64,000 bases of DNA from NCBI RefSeq assembly GCF_000004075.3, contig NC_026659.2, positions 21,594,272 to 21,658,271 on the forward strand, in the 5' to 3' direction. The DNA comes from Cucumis sativus. Its lineage: Eukaryota; Streptophyta; Magnoliopsida; Cucurbitales; Cucurbitaceae. Shown here piece by piece: positions 22,415-34,452 of the stretch (positions within the stretch are counted from its first letter, which is position 1; each line of letters starts with the position of its first letter). Under the pieces are notes generated by a model that did no database searches, was not told the DNA's origin, and was given only the letters and a program-made list of their open reading frames with translations. The translations under genes and the position numbers were made by a program.

Positions 22415-25400
22415 TTATGTTTCACTAACTGTTGTTTGGAGCATAAATTTCAGTCCTGCAATGAGCTCCAAGAAGTATTCATAAGCAGCCTTGTGAGGTT
22501 CCTATATTTGGAAATTGTAGTACCTTGTTTTAGATCCAATTACACTTCGACAACTGTAAGATAGCAACTAGGAAAAACGATCACCTCTATGCTAGGCGGC
22601 AGAGGCAGCCCTTCTACCACAGGAGCCTTTGGAATCGGAACATTTTGGGTACCTGTAGCATCATCTGTCAATGTAATGCTCCAAGAAGGTGGGTTTAATA
22701 TGCCTAATGCCTCAAAATCAACCCCTGAATGAATCTCAATAGGACTAGAGTTGTTAGAAGAGACAGCGTCAGCTAGAGCCTATAAGAGACATCAGAAAAC
22801 AAAATAAGTGATGGAAGCTGATATTATTGAAGGCATTGTTCTGAATGTTATTACAAGAACTGAAGGGACTACTAATGGGTTATTGACCCTGAATTTCCAA
22901 AAGTATGGTAGCTCCAAATTAAAATCATTACTTAAAAAAGTAACTTTATAGAGAATGGACCAATCCTTCCACGTATGTATCATAAGCATATAAGCCCAAA
23001 CACCAGCTTTCACCAAGGCATAAAAGTATTGATATTCGCCAAGCAAGTTTGACTAGCCTTCAGCTCAAAGTTTACATGCTGGGCAATTAGAATTTTATTC
23101 CACAACGTTTCAATCAAGCAATTTAATGGGGGAGCGTATTTTTGGAGGTGTTGATAATTGCATGTTTATATTGTCCAAATAAACTTTTAAGGGGTGTTTG
23201 GCCCAAGGATTTGGGAAAGATGGAGTTGAATGGTGTGGGGTTCCTTGTTTGATCCAAGGAATTTGTGATTTCCACTTCCACTATTAAAAAAATATCAATT
23301 TTATACCTTCTTAACTCTTTTTACTGTAGGCCCCAGAGTTCCCAACTTCCTAGCGTCCTAGCTCCATAGAGTTCACAACTCCACTCCTTCCCCAAACACC
23401 CCCCCACCCCCTCTTCCACTGGTTAGTGGCTACTGCAAAACAGCAACAATATCCTTACTCTTGTCTCCTCAATCGGTTGGCTACAATGTCAGACCCAGAA
23501 GAGGAATTAGCTCTCTGTTTAGATGCTTCACATCCTTTGACCAAACTGTTTGCATTTGCTCGTACAAGCTGTCAATTAACACCAAACCCTATAGTCTTTT
23601 TAAGCCGGTCAATGGCTTCAATATTGATCAATATTGAAGTGCTAGAAATAATCCATCAACAATGGTGATAGTATTCCGAATGACCATAGTATTTCATTAG
23701 AAATTTGAATAATAACTAATCTGAATACAATCTACTTATCTCCAAATATATGAATCTCCAGATTCATCAAGAATACACGGTATCATGTGCATTGAGATAT
23801 GCATGTGTAATTGTGAATGTAATATCACGTTCAGGTAATAACGAGGATCTGCCTTTATATTTTGAATAATATAATGCTGACTTACCATTAATGTCAAATC
23901 TAAATCTAAATCATGTCCTTCACAACCAAAATAGCAAACGTCTATCTGTGAGCAAAACCAAGCATGAATTAGAAATGCTGGAGCAAAAATAAATTCCAAA
24001 TTGATCAAGAAATATTCACACTAATCAATAAATCAGATGACTATCTTAAAAGCATCTAGAAGGATCAATAATACCCTTACCCTAGCATGCAGTAATGTGC
24101 TTTGAAGTTCATGAACCTAAATCCCAATCAGAGTTGGAGTTCTATATGATCTTGCCTTATACGATCAAATTCTAATTGTTCCCTCAAGAACGTGAAAATA
24201 GATGCCTATACCTTCGGTTTATCTACAGCTTTAAATGTATGGAAGGATGGAGTTTCAAAATCCGGATGCTTCAAAGTAGCATATGCTCCCTCATTATTGT
24301 AACTCTTCTGACCAAACTGCATAAAATCCAAACACGAAAATTTATCAAAAGTTTTAGTTCATATCAAATCCACTGCTCTACCACAAAATGCATCCTAGCA
24401 TACAAAGAAAAATATGAGACCACAAATAAAGAAGTGCAATAACATTGACTTTTCAGAATACAAAGTTGGTGGGAAAAGGAAAAAGTAGATGTTGGGAAGT
24501 AACAATTAAAGAAAAAATGAAGAAAAAAAAATTCATATTATGACTCTTCTTTTTGTCTTCAATATGTGAGTGAAAAAGATGGATCAATGGTTGTTCACCA
24601 TGTTTTTATAAGAAACATATATTCCCCAGTAGTTGCTTCACCAATACCACCCTAGTACTAACATAAACCTCAATGGGCATCCTCTTGATGGAAATTTAAA
24701 TGTTCGACAACCACATGCTAATGCTTAATTCATTTTCTAGACTAAAATATTTATTTCAATCAATATTTTATCATAAATATCATATTTAATTAAAATACTT
24801 AGGTTCTAAAGTAATTAATACGCTCATCTAGCACTTCCCGCATAACCCAAATCATTTGAATGATATAGATGAATTTAACCAAACCCATTTACCGTGATTC
24901 AATTTTCCATCGAGTGTAAATTGAGATATCATACTATTACACAAGTTATTCAATTTTAAGAATGAAATAGAAAATGAGAAGGAAAGAGAGACGGATATTT
25001 TACACACTGAAAAACAGATAAAATTTTGGATGCTAGTGGTGTGGGATTTCTGAAAAATCAGCCAGCGCTGTGGGATGAGAATTTATTCAATGAGGCTACC
25101 ACAATTTGGATGTCTCTTAATAACAAAGGGATGTACATTCAAAATTTGCACATCCTCCAAGAACTACTAGATATAAGTTTGGACTTCGTAGTACTTTGTC
25201 TTTTACAAATAAGAGCTTCTCTCCCACATCTAAAGGTTCAAAATTGCTACCCACCTTGTGGTGGGCTTCTTGAATAATTTTTCCTTTCGATAACTATACA
25301 ACTCATTTAATACATACCTTATATGCATATTGGACTACACCCATTTTTTTGCTACCCACCCGTCACACAACAACAAAAAAAAAAAGAACTCAAGAATATT

Positions 25401-28400
25401 AAGAAAAAGAAAGCAAGAGAGGTTCCGACATGGTAAACTGTGGTCGTCCCCCTTGGCTGAATTGCAAAAAGTAGGTGCAACCCAAGATGCATGGAAGTCT
25501 ACCTTAAATACCTAGGAGAGACTTGTTTGAAATATGATAAGGAATACATCCACAAGCAGATTAAAGGACTACACCTAATTCAACTTATGGTTCACACATG
25601 GTGCAGTTATATGTGACTACAAGCACGTTACAATGAGCCTAAAATATGATTTAATGACAATATAAATGGAAGCATGAGGCAAGGAGTGGGTACCTGAGGG
25701 AAATCTGGAGCGCTAAATAGAGTATATAATTTCCCTGATTTGATGTCGTGATCTGTGCTATAACCCATTATCATATCATCAAAATCTATCTTACCATCCC
25801 TTGAATCTGGGCCTTCATGTGACCTAATGATCAACTACAACATTGACAATCAAAAGAAAAATAATAAACCTGTCAGCTTGGTATCATAACCCCTAAAGTT
25901 GGTTCTCAAACACAATTCAAAAGTTCGATTCTTTCCCTTTCTGACCAAATTGGTATATATATTTTCAAAAAGTTCTGTAATTACACATGATAAATGTAAA
26001 TGAAAGGATGGAAAGATGGAGAAGAAATAACTTTTGATCTAAATACTCAAAATGAACTCATAGAACCTTGAAAATGTCCAAGGTAAAATGGCCTGAATTT
26101 ACCACAAATGCAGGTCACAAGCTTTTTCCACAAACAAAAATGTCCAATAAATCACAGGTTTGAGTATAACCTTTAAATTGGACAGCTTTAAGAATGCTTC
26201 TGTAAAATCAGGACCCCATGATAGACCTGCTCCTCTGGCTTGATTTTCCCTTAAACCATCTACCTTGGAAGGATCTGACCACAATACATCTGCCAAAATT
26301 ATATTTGGATCTTCGTCTTTAGTTGGAATATCAACAAAAAACCTTTCAAGCTTAGATAAATCTTGCAAGGATCCAATCTCCAGCTTTCCTGTCTTCATCT
26401 CCTTGTCATTCTGCAGATCAGGATTGCATGGCTTACGAAATAACCCTCCATGTGTTGTATATACTTTTCCAGCAATAATTGCAGCCAAAGGAAGTTCCTT
26501 AAATGTTTCCAAGCACCTGTGATATACTTTTTCACCTTGCTCGCCATATTTTGTCCTTACTTCTTTCTCAAAACCGTAGGATGATGTACAAATTCTCGTT
26601 TCATGATTTCCACGGAGCAGATATACTCTATCAGGCATCAAGATCTGTTTTGCATGCCTCATCAATAAATGAGGCATTAAGGTGTCAAAAAGGTATACAT
26701 TTTCCAGAACAAAAATGTAATTAATGCTACCTTCTCTAAATCCTAAACATCCAATTCCTGCTCACAGAGAACCACCTTTTTTTTTTCCGTATATTCAAGG
26801 GTGTAGTTATGTGAAGAAAAAAGGAGAAAAAGCAGTGAACAATGATCCATACTCATATTTGTGTGTGCTCTACATAAGGGCAATATACATCAATAGTTTA
26901 AAAGCAATACTTATTTAACTGTTTTTTCTTCTCACAGGTAAGGATTTGCACAAATTGACTCATTCAGAATTTGTTATGCATGCTTGTTTTCCCCTTTTGG
27001 CCTCCTATACATAATATATTCAATAACAAGTAAAACAACTTCATCTTACCTTCCACGCCAATAAAACCAAAAACACCTCAAGTCCCCATGCTCCTCTGTC
27101 CACATAATTACCATTAAAAACGTAATACTGGCTTTCAGATGGCAAATTAGCAAGTTCGAATAGATGAAGTAAGTCATGATAATGTCCATGAATGTCCCCA
27201 ACTATAACCACTTTTGAAACTTCTCCGTGGCAGTCAATTTCCAGGCAGTTTGGTTCCTTGTGAAGGATACTTTCAGCTACATCAAGTATTGCATCTACCA
27301 CAGAAACTGGCATTATAAGTTGAAATTCTGCTGGAGAGTAGTTTCTTGAAGACAGTTCAAGAATTTTCATCATCTGTACAACCCACTCTAAGGTTAAACT
27401 ACCATTTGGAGGCCAACTGACAGAGTGTTTAACATGCGACATGTCACAATATTGATTCTTGAGCCTAGCTTCAGCTACTGCCTGTTCATCTTCAATCGCT
27501 ACAATTTGTGTCTCTCCAAGTGGTATGTCATCATTGCAGGAATCAATTGGCTCCACTTCCAAACTCTCTGTCGTCCAGATATCACTCACCATGCCCTATT
27601 AATGTAAATAGCATCTTGGTAATTATTATAGACATGATTTTGTAAAAAAAAAAAGTACTACATTAGAAGATCTTGCATCTTGAAGCCCTACCTGTTCAAC
27701 AATACGGGAAGGTTCAGTTTCCACATCTTTGGCTCCATCAACAATCCCACAAAGAAGCTCTTTCAACCTCAATAGCTGTTGCATCTGCTGGTCATCCAAG
27801 TCTTTATAGGACATCTTATTCATAATGTCAACAATATCCTTGCACTTACCTGCCTGCAAAATAGTTTGTCAGTTCATGAATGTTTAACGAGGATCTACCT
27901 ACGGTGATTAACTATGCAAATCTTACCAGTTTGTTGATGTAAAAGCACATAGCACTAATCACATCATTTCTTGTCACCTACAACACATTAAACATGCTTT
28001 TAATTACAAAACTTACGTCCCTGTCCTAAAAGCAAAGGAGTTCCCACCAGAGCATTTTTACTTACCCTCGAATCACGCTCATTAACAATCCGATGAGAAA
28101 TTTCCCTCAGCCTCATAAGAGAATATACTTGCTGGTCATCCAATTTAGAAAATGAGTACAAGTTTGTGGTGTCCACAATTTTCTGACATATATTTTGAAT
28201 TGTCTCCAATTTATCATCCATATCTACAATGAATTAGGGCATTTAAATGTGACACTATATCATAGCAAGCCACCAAATACCATCAAAATTATAGTTCGCT
28301 GAAGTATGTACAGTTTCACAATGCCATGACAGGTAGAAAACTTCTAAAATGAGATGGAAAAAGTTTGTAAAAGGAGAAAAAAAAAGTGTCTCAAGGTCAC

Positions 28401-29976
28401 AGAATTTATTTATTTCTTTTATTTTGGATAAAAACTAAATTTTTATTAAGAAAGAATGGAAAGTGACTCAAGGTGCACAATAGGCGGTTCTAAGATTTCC
28501 TAGGCATAATTGACAACCTGAAGAAAAAATCAATAAATGGACGCTTTTCTCCACTTTCAGGTGTACCAGTTCAGGTGCAAATGTCAACAAAGGTCAAAAA
28601 AAATTCCAGGAACAAGCTTATTTGCAAGAGGTGGATATTGTTTCTTCTGAATTTACTTTAAAATGATCTCCAACATCAAATGTTAATCCATGGCATACAG
28701 CGGGAGTTTGAGAATTTGGACACCTCAAATACAGCAATCATATTAAGTATTAAGTATTAGAGCAACTGTGTCCACATCCTAAAGAAATCTCAAAGAGAGT
28801 GAGAGTTGCAGGATCCATGCTCCCAAGGCTAAGTGATCACATACACACTAACAATTAAGCTGCCTAAAGTGAATTTTATAAGCAACACACTTAAATCCAT
28901 AATACTTTTATTTTATAGAAACTTGAATCCATAATACTTATCACATACATGCACAGGCATTCAGGTATTCTTAACTTCACATGATATGTCTAAGCACTAC
29001 AATCAACAAAATTACATTGCAAGTGTGATGGACAATAGCATGACAGGAATAACAACGTTAACTGAAAGAGAAATTGGTAGTAAGAAGATTATAATCAGTT
29101 CAAGTTTCAAAAAAATTGAGTATTGAGACTTTATGCCCAAAGATAATAAAAAGAGCTAATTGCTCTCCATTAAATCTCAGAAATACTTACCAGCCTGAAT
29201 CGCTACATTACATTTACTTTGCAGAGGAAGAATGGGAGACATTGGCGGTGCAAGTGAAGCAGGCATGTTTGAAAAAATAGGATGTACCTGGAGTAAATAT
29301 AGCACGTAAGCCGTACTAAACTGAAAATATTAAGAGCATGATTACAGCAGAACCTAATGAACAATGGGAACTACAATTCTCAAAAACGAAGAAGAAGAAT
29401 ATGCCGATCCTGATTACCAGAAATAGCAATATTCACAAATGCCGACAATTTTGAATCACAGTTGAGTGAAGATAATTAGAACGTATATCGATTGAATACA
29501 CTCGACTCTAAATATCTTAAACCCTACCGTTATATAGCATAATAAAATCTACTGCATCGATATAAGTGTTCGAAAATGGAAGTCGGTTAACTTCTTCTAT
29601 GTACTGCAGCTTATCGCAATTTACACTCCGATAAAAAAAGAAAAACAGAAACAAAACAAGCAACGAGAATTGAGCTAAACACACACATAGTGCACCACTT
29701 GAGCAACGTATCTAGCTCAGGAAGCTTCCGTTTCCGCCAGAGCAAGAAAAAAGGCAGTGCTATGAGCTTTGCGTTCGAGAGGATAGGAATGAGATGCAAG
29801 AAATTTAAGAATGTAAAGCGAAAAAAAAAAAGAAGAAAGGAGGAGGATGAAGAAAATACATCTTCGGTATCGTTGTCGGAGGATGAGAGCTCGCCGCTGT
29901 CTCTGGTATCGGAGGGCTTGAGAGGGTTGGAAATGGAGGCGGTGGCTCCGGGCGTGAGCTCGTCGGCAAAGTCCAT
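22415..29976 (-). CDS. PP7-like serine/threonine phosphatase with duplicated N-terminal repeat (possibly inactive)
   Basis: I assembled 13 exons, giving about 742 residues: 29860-29976, 29191-29287, 28066-28223, 27927-27977, 27692-27853, 27050-27595, 26171-26644, 25694-25834, 24212-24316, 24081-24116, 23886-23945, 22585-22779 and 22415-22501. All junctions are GT-AG and in consistent phase. Residues 255-610 are a PPP-family phosphatase closest to plant PP7: GDIHG (328-332), GNHE (389-392), HGG (442-444), RSHEGPD (539-545), YTLFSAPDFPQ. The second motif, normally GDxVDRG, reads GNYVDRG (357-363), so the metal-bridging Asp is Asn358. This suggests weak or no catalysis, as proposed for the Arabidopsis PP7 'inactive homolog'. 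Ahead of it lie two similar segments around LDDQQ (82-122 and 143-180), each in its own exon. The C-terminal 100 residues are unrecognised. An in-frame ATG at 30111 would add 45 residues. The short exon at 24081 and the exon-5 donor are the least certain. Confidence 0.85.
23191..23402. mobile_element. 212-bp MITE inside an intron of the PP7-like gene
   Basis: The element opens with GGGGTGTTTGG and closes with the exact inverse CCAAACACCCC. Subterminal words also mirror each other (ATGGAGTTG against CAACTCCAC). No coding capacity. It lies between the exons at 22585-22779 and 23886-23945. The TIR style is that of PIF/Harbinger- or hAT-type MITEs; a clean target duplication is not seen. Confidence 0.65.
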
Positions 29977-32215
29977 CCTACCGCCGAACCGCAGTTGGGA
30001 TGGAAGGGGGTTGTTTGGAGACGAGAATACAGAATCAAGAAAGCGGAGTGAAGCACGGCCGTCGCTGTGTTTGCGATTTGTGTAATTACACAAACGTTCA
30101 TGGTTCAACAATTAAATTACGTTAATGCCACTGCCAGGTAGTTTATTGATATTTTGTAGTCAAATTTTTAGACCACTCATTTCTTTCTCTTTCTAGAATT
30201 AGTTGCAAATATAGTTAGATTTAAAATAATTAAGTCCAAATGTATTAGGAGTTTATAATTGATAAACTATATATTGATCTATTATTAATGAACTATAATA
30301 ATTTTCAGCGATAAAGTCTATTAATGATGTGAAGTGATAGACTTTGCTATATTTACAATCTTTTAAAAATATTTTTACATACTTAATCATTATTAAAAAA
30401 AAAACTGAGATCCATTAAATTATTCATATATTTATTATATCTTTATACTATTTCAAATAATATCGACAGTTAAAGATTTACGTTGATAGACTTTAACATT
30501 GATAGAAATTGATAAAAAAATCTATTTTTGTCGATATAAAATCTAAAATTTTGTCATGTTTGTAAAAAATTTTCAACATATTTACCATTTTGATTAATTT
30601 CACTTTTTTATTTACCTTCTTTTTACAAAAAAAAAACAATAATATTTGGAAAAAATTATATATGTAAATTTATAAATTAATCATGGATCAAGTTTGTTTA
30701 TAAATTATTAATTTATATGAAATTTTATACTATAACAACTAAATTGTTAAAGTTTGAAAAATATCAAGACAAAAATTGTACACTCTAACTAGTTTTTAAA
30801 GTTTGATAGCAGGTGGAATAAATTATCACAAACTATAGTTTATGGACCAAAATTGTTATCCGATAATATAATTTACCTTGTTTGTTTTCGTAAAGCTCCA
30901 ATCAACAAAATCTATCAATCCATCACGGCTACATTTCTCAATTCAACTATCTAAATATTTTAAAACTAATGAATTATATATATGAATCTTCTATATGAAA
31001 AAACAACAATAGTGAGATCTTTTTTGAAAAAATATGTACAGGAAGCAGCATTTTGACCAATAAAAATAATTTTGAATATTTTAAACTCGGTAAGAACTTA
31101 AATGTTTTCAATCTAAACTATTGACATAACATCAAAAGTGACCTCAAAAACAACATTCTTGTTTGGATTTGGTTAAAATTTATAAATTTGATTCGTAAAG
31201 TCGCATCTAATTTTTTAGACTCTCTAGAAGTATTGGTTTAAAGTTTAGAAATATAGGATCATTACTAGATGAAAAAATTAAGAAGATTTATATGTAATTT
31301 TTTAGGGTAAGAAAACTTGTATTTAAGATGTAGAAGTAGTTTAGATTGTTGAAGATTATGTGTAATATTTTTAATTAAAATTTAATTTATGTATAAATAA
31401 CTAATGTTAACTTTGTAAATGAGAATGACGTATATAGAACAAAATATAAAAAAGGTTCCGAAATGAACTCATTGCATAATTAATTAGAGTCAATACATAG
31501 TATAATTAGTGTGGCAAATAACTCAAACAAAAAGATAAAATGATAAAGTGGAATCTATCAATATAACAAGCAGACAAATGCAACATCAAAAGTTGCTTCT
31601 ATGATCCATCAAAAGACATTTTTATAAGTAAATAAAAAGAAAGAACGAGATAATGAACGTGAAAATAAAATAATTATTTATACTTTAATTTAAAATTTAT
31701 AAGAATTTAGTCTTTAATTTAATAAAAAAAAATTGGATTTAATCTTTAATTTAATAAAAAAAATTACTTCACTACATAAAATAATAAAAATGAATCTATC
31801 ATTTTGATGATTTTTCATACATTAAGAACTAAATAGTAACGAATTCGAAAAGTACAAGGATAAAATTGTTAGATTAATAATTATTAGGAAAATAAAAGTT
31901 CAATTGTTAAATTCTTAAGTTTATGGACCAAAATTGTTTTTTAATCGAAATAAAACACATATTAAAAAAAGATTAATTCTTTGAACATTGCTCAAAGCTA
32001 GAACTTCAATTTCCCACGTAAAAATAACTGGACAAATATCAATTTCAACCTTCAATTTTGGGATCGTATCAATTTAAACCCTAAACTAATAATTGTATCA
32101 ATTTAAACTTATTTAGACTTCAAACTAATAGTTGTTTTAAATTAGACCCTATCTTGTCAGACCAACATGAATGAATGTAAGAAATGGAGTAAGAATTTGG
32201 TTGGGTCAACCTTTT
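29977..32215. other. Upstream region of the PP7-like gene and AT-rich intergenic DNA
   Basis: The first 140 bases are GC-richer and probably hold the 5'UTR or an N-terminal extension of the PP7-like gene. The remainder is AT-rich with no supported gene. Confidence 0.5.
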
Positions 32216-33212
32216 AAAGCCCATTTGGTAACGTTCCCATCTCCTGTTTCCTATTTATGTTTTCATTTTTTAAGGAATAGAGGTGTTTGGTATCGTTTAC
32301 TGTTTTTCGTTATAAAGATTTTCCATTTTATAAGGAATTATTGGAAACAAAAAAAGTAGTTCTCTTGTTCTGTTTCTCGATTATTTTTATTTGTTTCATT
32401 TTTCTCAATTATTTCTATTGATTTTCTTTTCCTTTTTCTCAATAATTTTTATTGGTTTTCTTTTCCTAATTCTTAATTATTTTGATCGATTTCCTTTCTC
32501 CTTTTCTCAATTATTCGTATGAGGTTCATTTTCCTTTTTCTCAATTATTTTTCTATTTCCTTTTCCATTTTTCCATGTGATTTCCTTTTTCTTCCTCTTA
32601 TTTCCATCTTCTTTTCCAAATAATCATTGTCCACGTGGTTTCCTTTTTTCCTTTCTCTTATCTCCATTGTCTTCCCCAAATAACCATCATCTTCGTCATC
32701 TTCATTCTCGCTTCTCATCATCTTCCTCTTCACTGGATCTAAGTTTTCCTCCTCTTCTTCTTCGCGCTATGGGTTTTTGCCAAATTTATGTTTTTGTTGT
32801 GGATCTTTGTCTTCCTCTTCACCGTGGATTTCAATCTGACTATTCATCACAGGTTTTTGTCTTCCTTATCGTCGGCTTTGTCCTTCAGATCTCAATCTTC
32901 ATCTTGATCTCCATAAAATTACTAGCACACATTTTTATTTAATTTAGGTTTGATAAAGTGAGTGGTGTAATGTTTGATTGAATTAGATATTAATAAAATA
33001 ACATGAATACAATAAAAAATAAATCTCGAAGAAAATAAGGAAACAAGAAACAGTTCTCAAACATATTTTCTGTTTCTGCTTTTTTTTTTTCAAAAAACAA
33101 GAAGTAGAAACAATTATCAAACATATTAATGTTTCTTGTTTTAAAAAAAAAAAACAGTGAACAGAAAATAAGAAACAAAAAAATTGAAATAAAAATGTTA
33201 CCAAACGGGCCC
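32216..33212. mobile_element. 1-kb non-autonomous DNA transposon with TTTGGTAAC inverted ends
   Basis: The left end reads AAAGCCCATTTGGTAACGTT. The right end, read inward, is GGGCCCGTTTGGTAACATT, so the inverted repeats share about 15 of 17 bases. Inside the left end are pyrimidine-rich TTTTTCTCAATTATT words repeated many times (32340-32560); inside the right end are A-rich words. TTAA-like bases flank both sides. The frames at 32545-32942 are low-complexity byproducts. The termini resemble a TIR family widespread in plants, but I cannot name the superfamily with confidence. Confidence 0.6.
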
Positions 33213-33924
33213 TTAATTAGCATTTGATTTGGGGAGTGAACTAGCATTTGTTTACCACACTATGGTCTCGTCTTTCTCCTAATGTGACAAGTGTCTTTAA
33301 CCATTGAACCTTTGTTTTAAGCCGCCTTTCGAGATAGCTAAACCTCAACTTCCACTTTCCTTTCATTTTTCTTTTATGTTTCAGTTTTAGGAGTGAGTTT
33401 AGTAGGCATAGGAATGAGTCTCAATAGTTCGCTCAACCAGTTATGAATGACTCATAGAAAAATAAAGTCTTTCAAATGATTGAGTTAATGGTTAATTGTT
33501 TTTTCAAATATAAGTAAAATATTTGGCAATTTTATAAGTTAGGTTAGAATTCGAACTTCTATAAACAAATTAATTAATTTATACTTTCAACTTTGATAAG
33601 AAAAGGTTATTTTCTAAAAAAAACAATTAAGAATTCACTTTCATTTCATACAAAATGATAATGGAAAGGGCAAAAATACCCTTGTAGGCCAAAAAGTGAT
33701 ATCCAAAAGAAAGGGCTTTGAAATTTTCACAAAGATACTGATTCTTGTGATTCTTAACAAACAACGCCATTACAATGCATATATCTTGGAAGTTTCTTTT
33801 TGCCTTGATCAAATCACCACCTAATAACAAATTCCACATACAAAATAAAAATTAAATTAAATTAATCCCCACTTAACTAAACCCTATTAATTTCATTAGT
33901 TCTCTTAATTCTCCTCCCGCCGCT
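33213..33924. other. Promoter-side intergenic region of the RING-H2 gene
   Basis: No exon seen. The last 100 bases before the RING-H2 start are AT-rich with CCACTTAACTAAACCC, and probably include the promoter and short leader. Confidence 0.4.
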
Positions 33925-34452
33925 ATGTCAAGCAGCACCGGCGACGCCGCCATTTACAGCCGAAAACTCGACATTTTCCTCATCGCCATCGGCTCCGCCG
34001 GCGCCGTCGTCACCATTTACCACTGCATCATGGCTTGTTGGTGTGATCGCCGCCGCTTCCTCTCCGGCGACCAATCGTCGGTTAACGACCCTCACACCTT
34101 ACCGATAACGGATACGCCGCGGAGCACCGAGAATTCGGTGGTTCATTTGATTCCGGCTCACAAGTATGAGAAGCGAATGGCGGTGGACGGCGGTGGTGGC
34201 GGTAAAGACGTGGATGGGGATGGCACGTGCGCGATTTGTTTGAGTGAATTTGAAGAAGGGGAGGAAATAAAGACGTTGCCTGAGTGTAAGCATTCGTATC
34301 ACATGCCGTGTATCGACATGTGGCTTTACTCTCACTCCAGCTGTCCGATGTGTCGTACTAATGCTACTCCGACGTCGTTTAACGATAGGCTGCAGTTTGA
34401 AACGCAGTCCAATTCTGGGATTGTTGTGCACGTGCTTCCCACGAGGGGTTGA
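33925..34452 (+). CDS. ATL-type RING-H2 E3 ubiquitin ligase
   Basis: This intronless gene encodes 175 residues with the layout of the plant ATL family. A membrane segment (about residues 17-39, [20 protein letters not shown]) follows a short N-terminus, then comes a polar linker and one RING-H2 domain. The zinc ligands are C102, C105, C121, H123, H126, C129, C140 and C143, in the spacing C-x2-C-x15-C-x-H-x2-H-x2-C-x10-C-x2-C. Pro119 before the third Cys and Trp133 are the conserved E2-contact residues. The GLD motif typical of ATLs is degenerate here ([12 protein letters not shown]). It should act as a membrane-anchored E3 ligase; the substrate is unknown. The GC-rich coding sequence stands out from the AT-rich surroundings. 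Confidence 0.93.
   Translation: MSSSTGDAAIYSRKLDIFLIAIGSAGAVVTIYHCIMACWCDRRRFLSGDQSSVNDPHTLPITDTPRSTENSVVHLIPAHKYEKRMAVDGGGGGKDVDGDGTCAICLSEFEEGEEIKTLPECKHSYHMPCIDMWLYSHSSCPMCRTNATPTSFNDRLQFETQSNSGIVVHVLPTRG

Noticed and set aside
29690-30085. Plus-strand 131-codon frame at the start of the PP7-like gene
   Set aside because: It overlaps the minus-strand first exon, whose splicing and phase connect with the downstream exons. The plus frame shows only Lys/Arg and Ser/Glu runs.
32545-32942. Frames on both strands with Ser/Phe or Lys/Glu repeats
   Set aside because: They arise from pyrimidine-rich repeats inside a TIR element.
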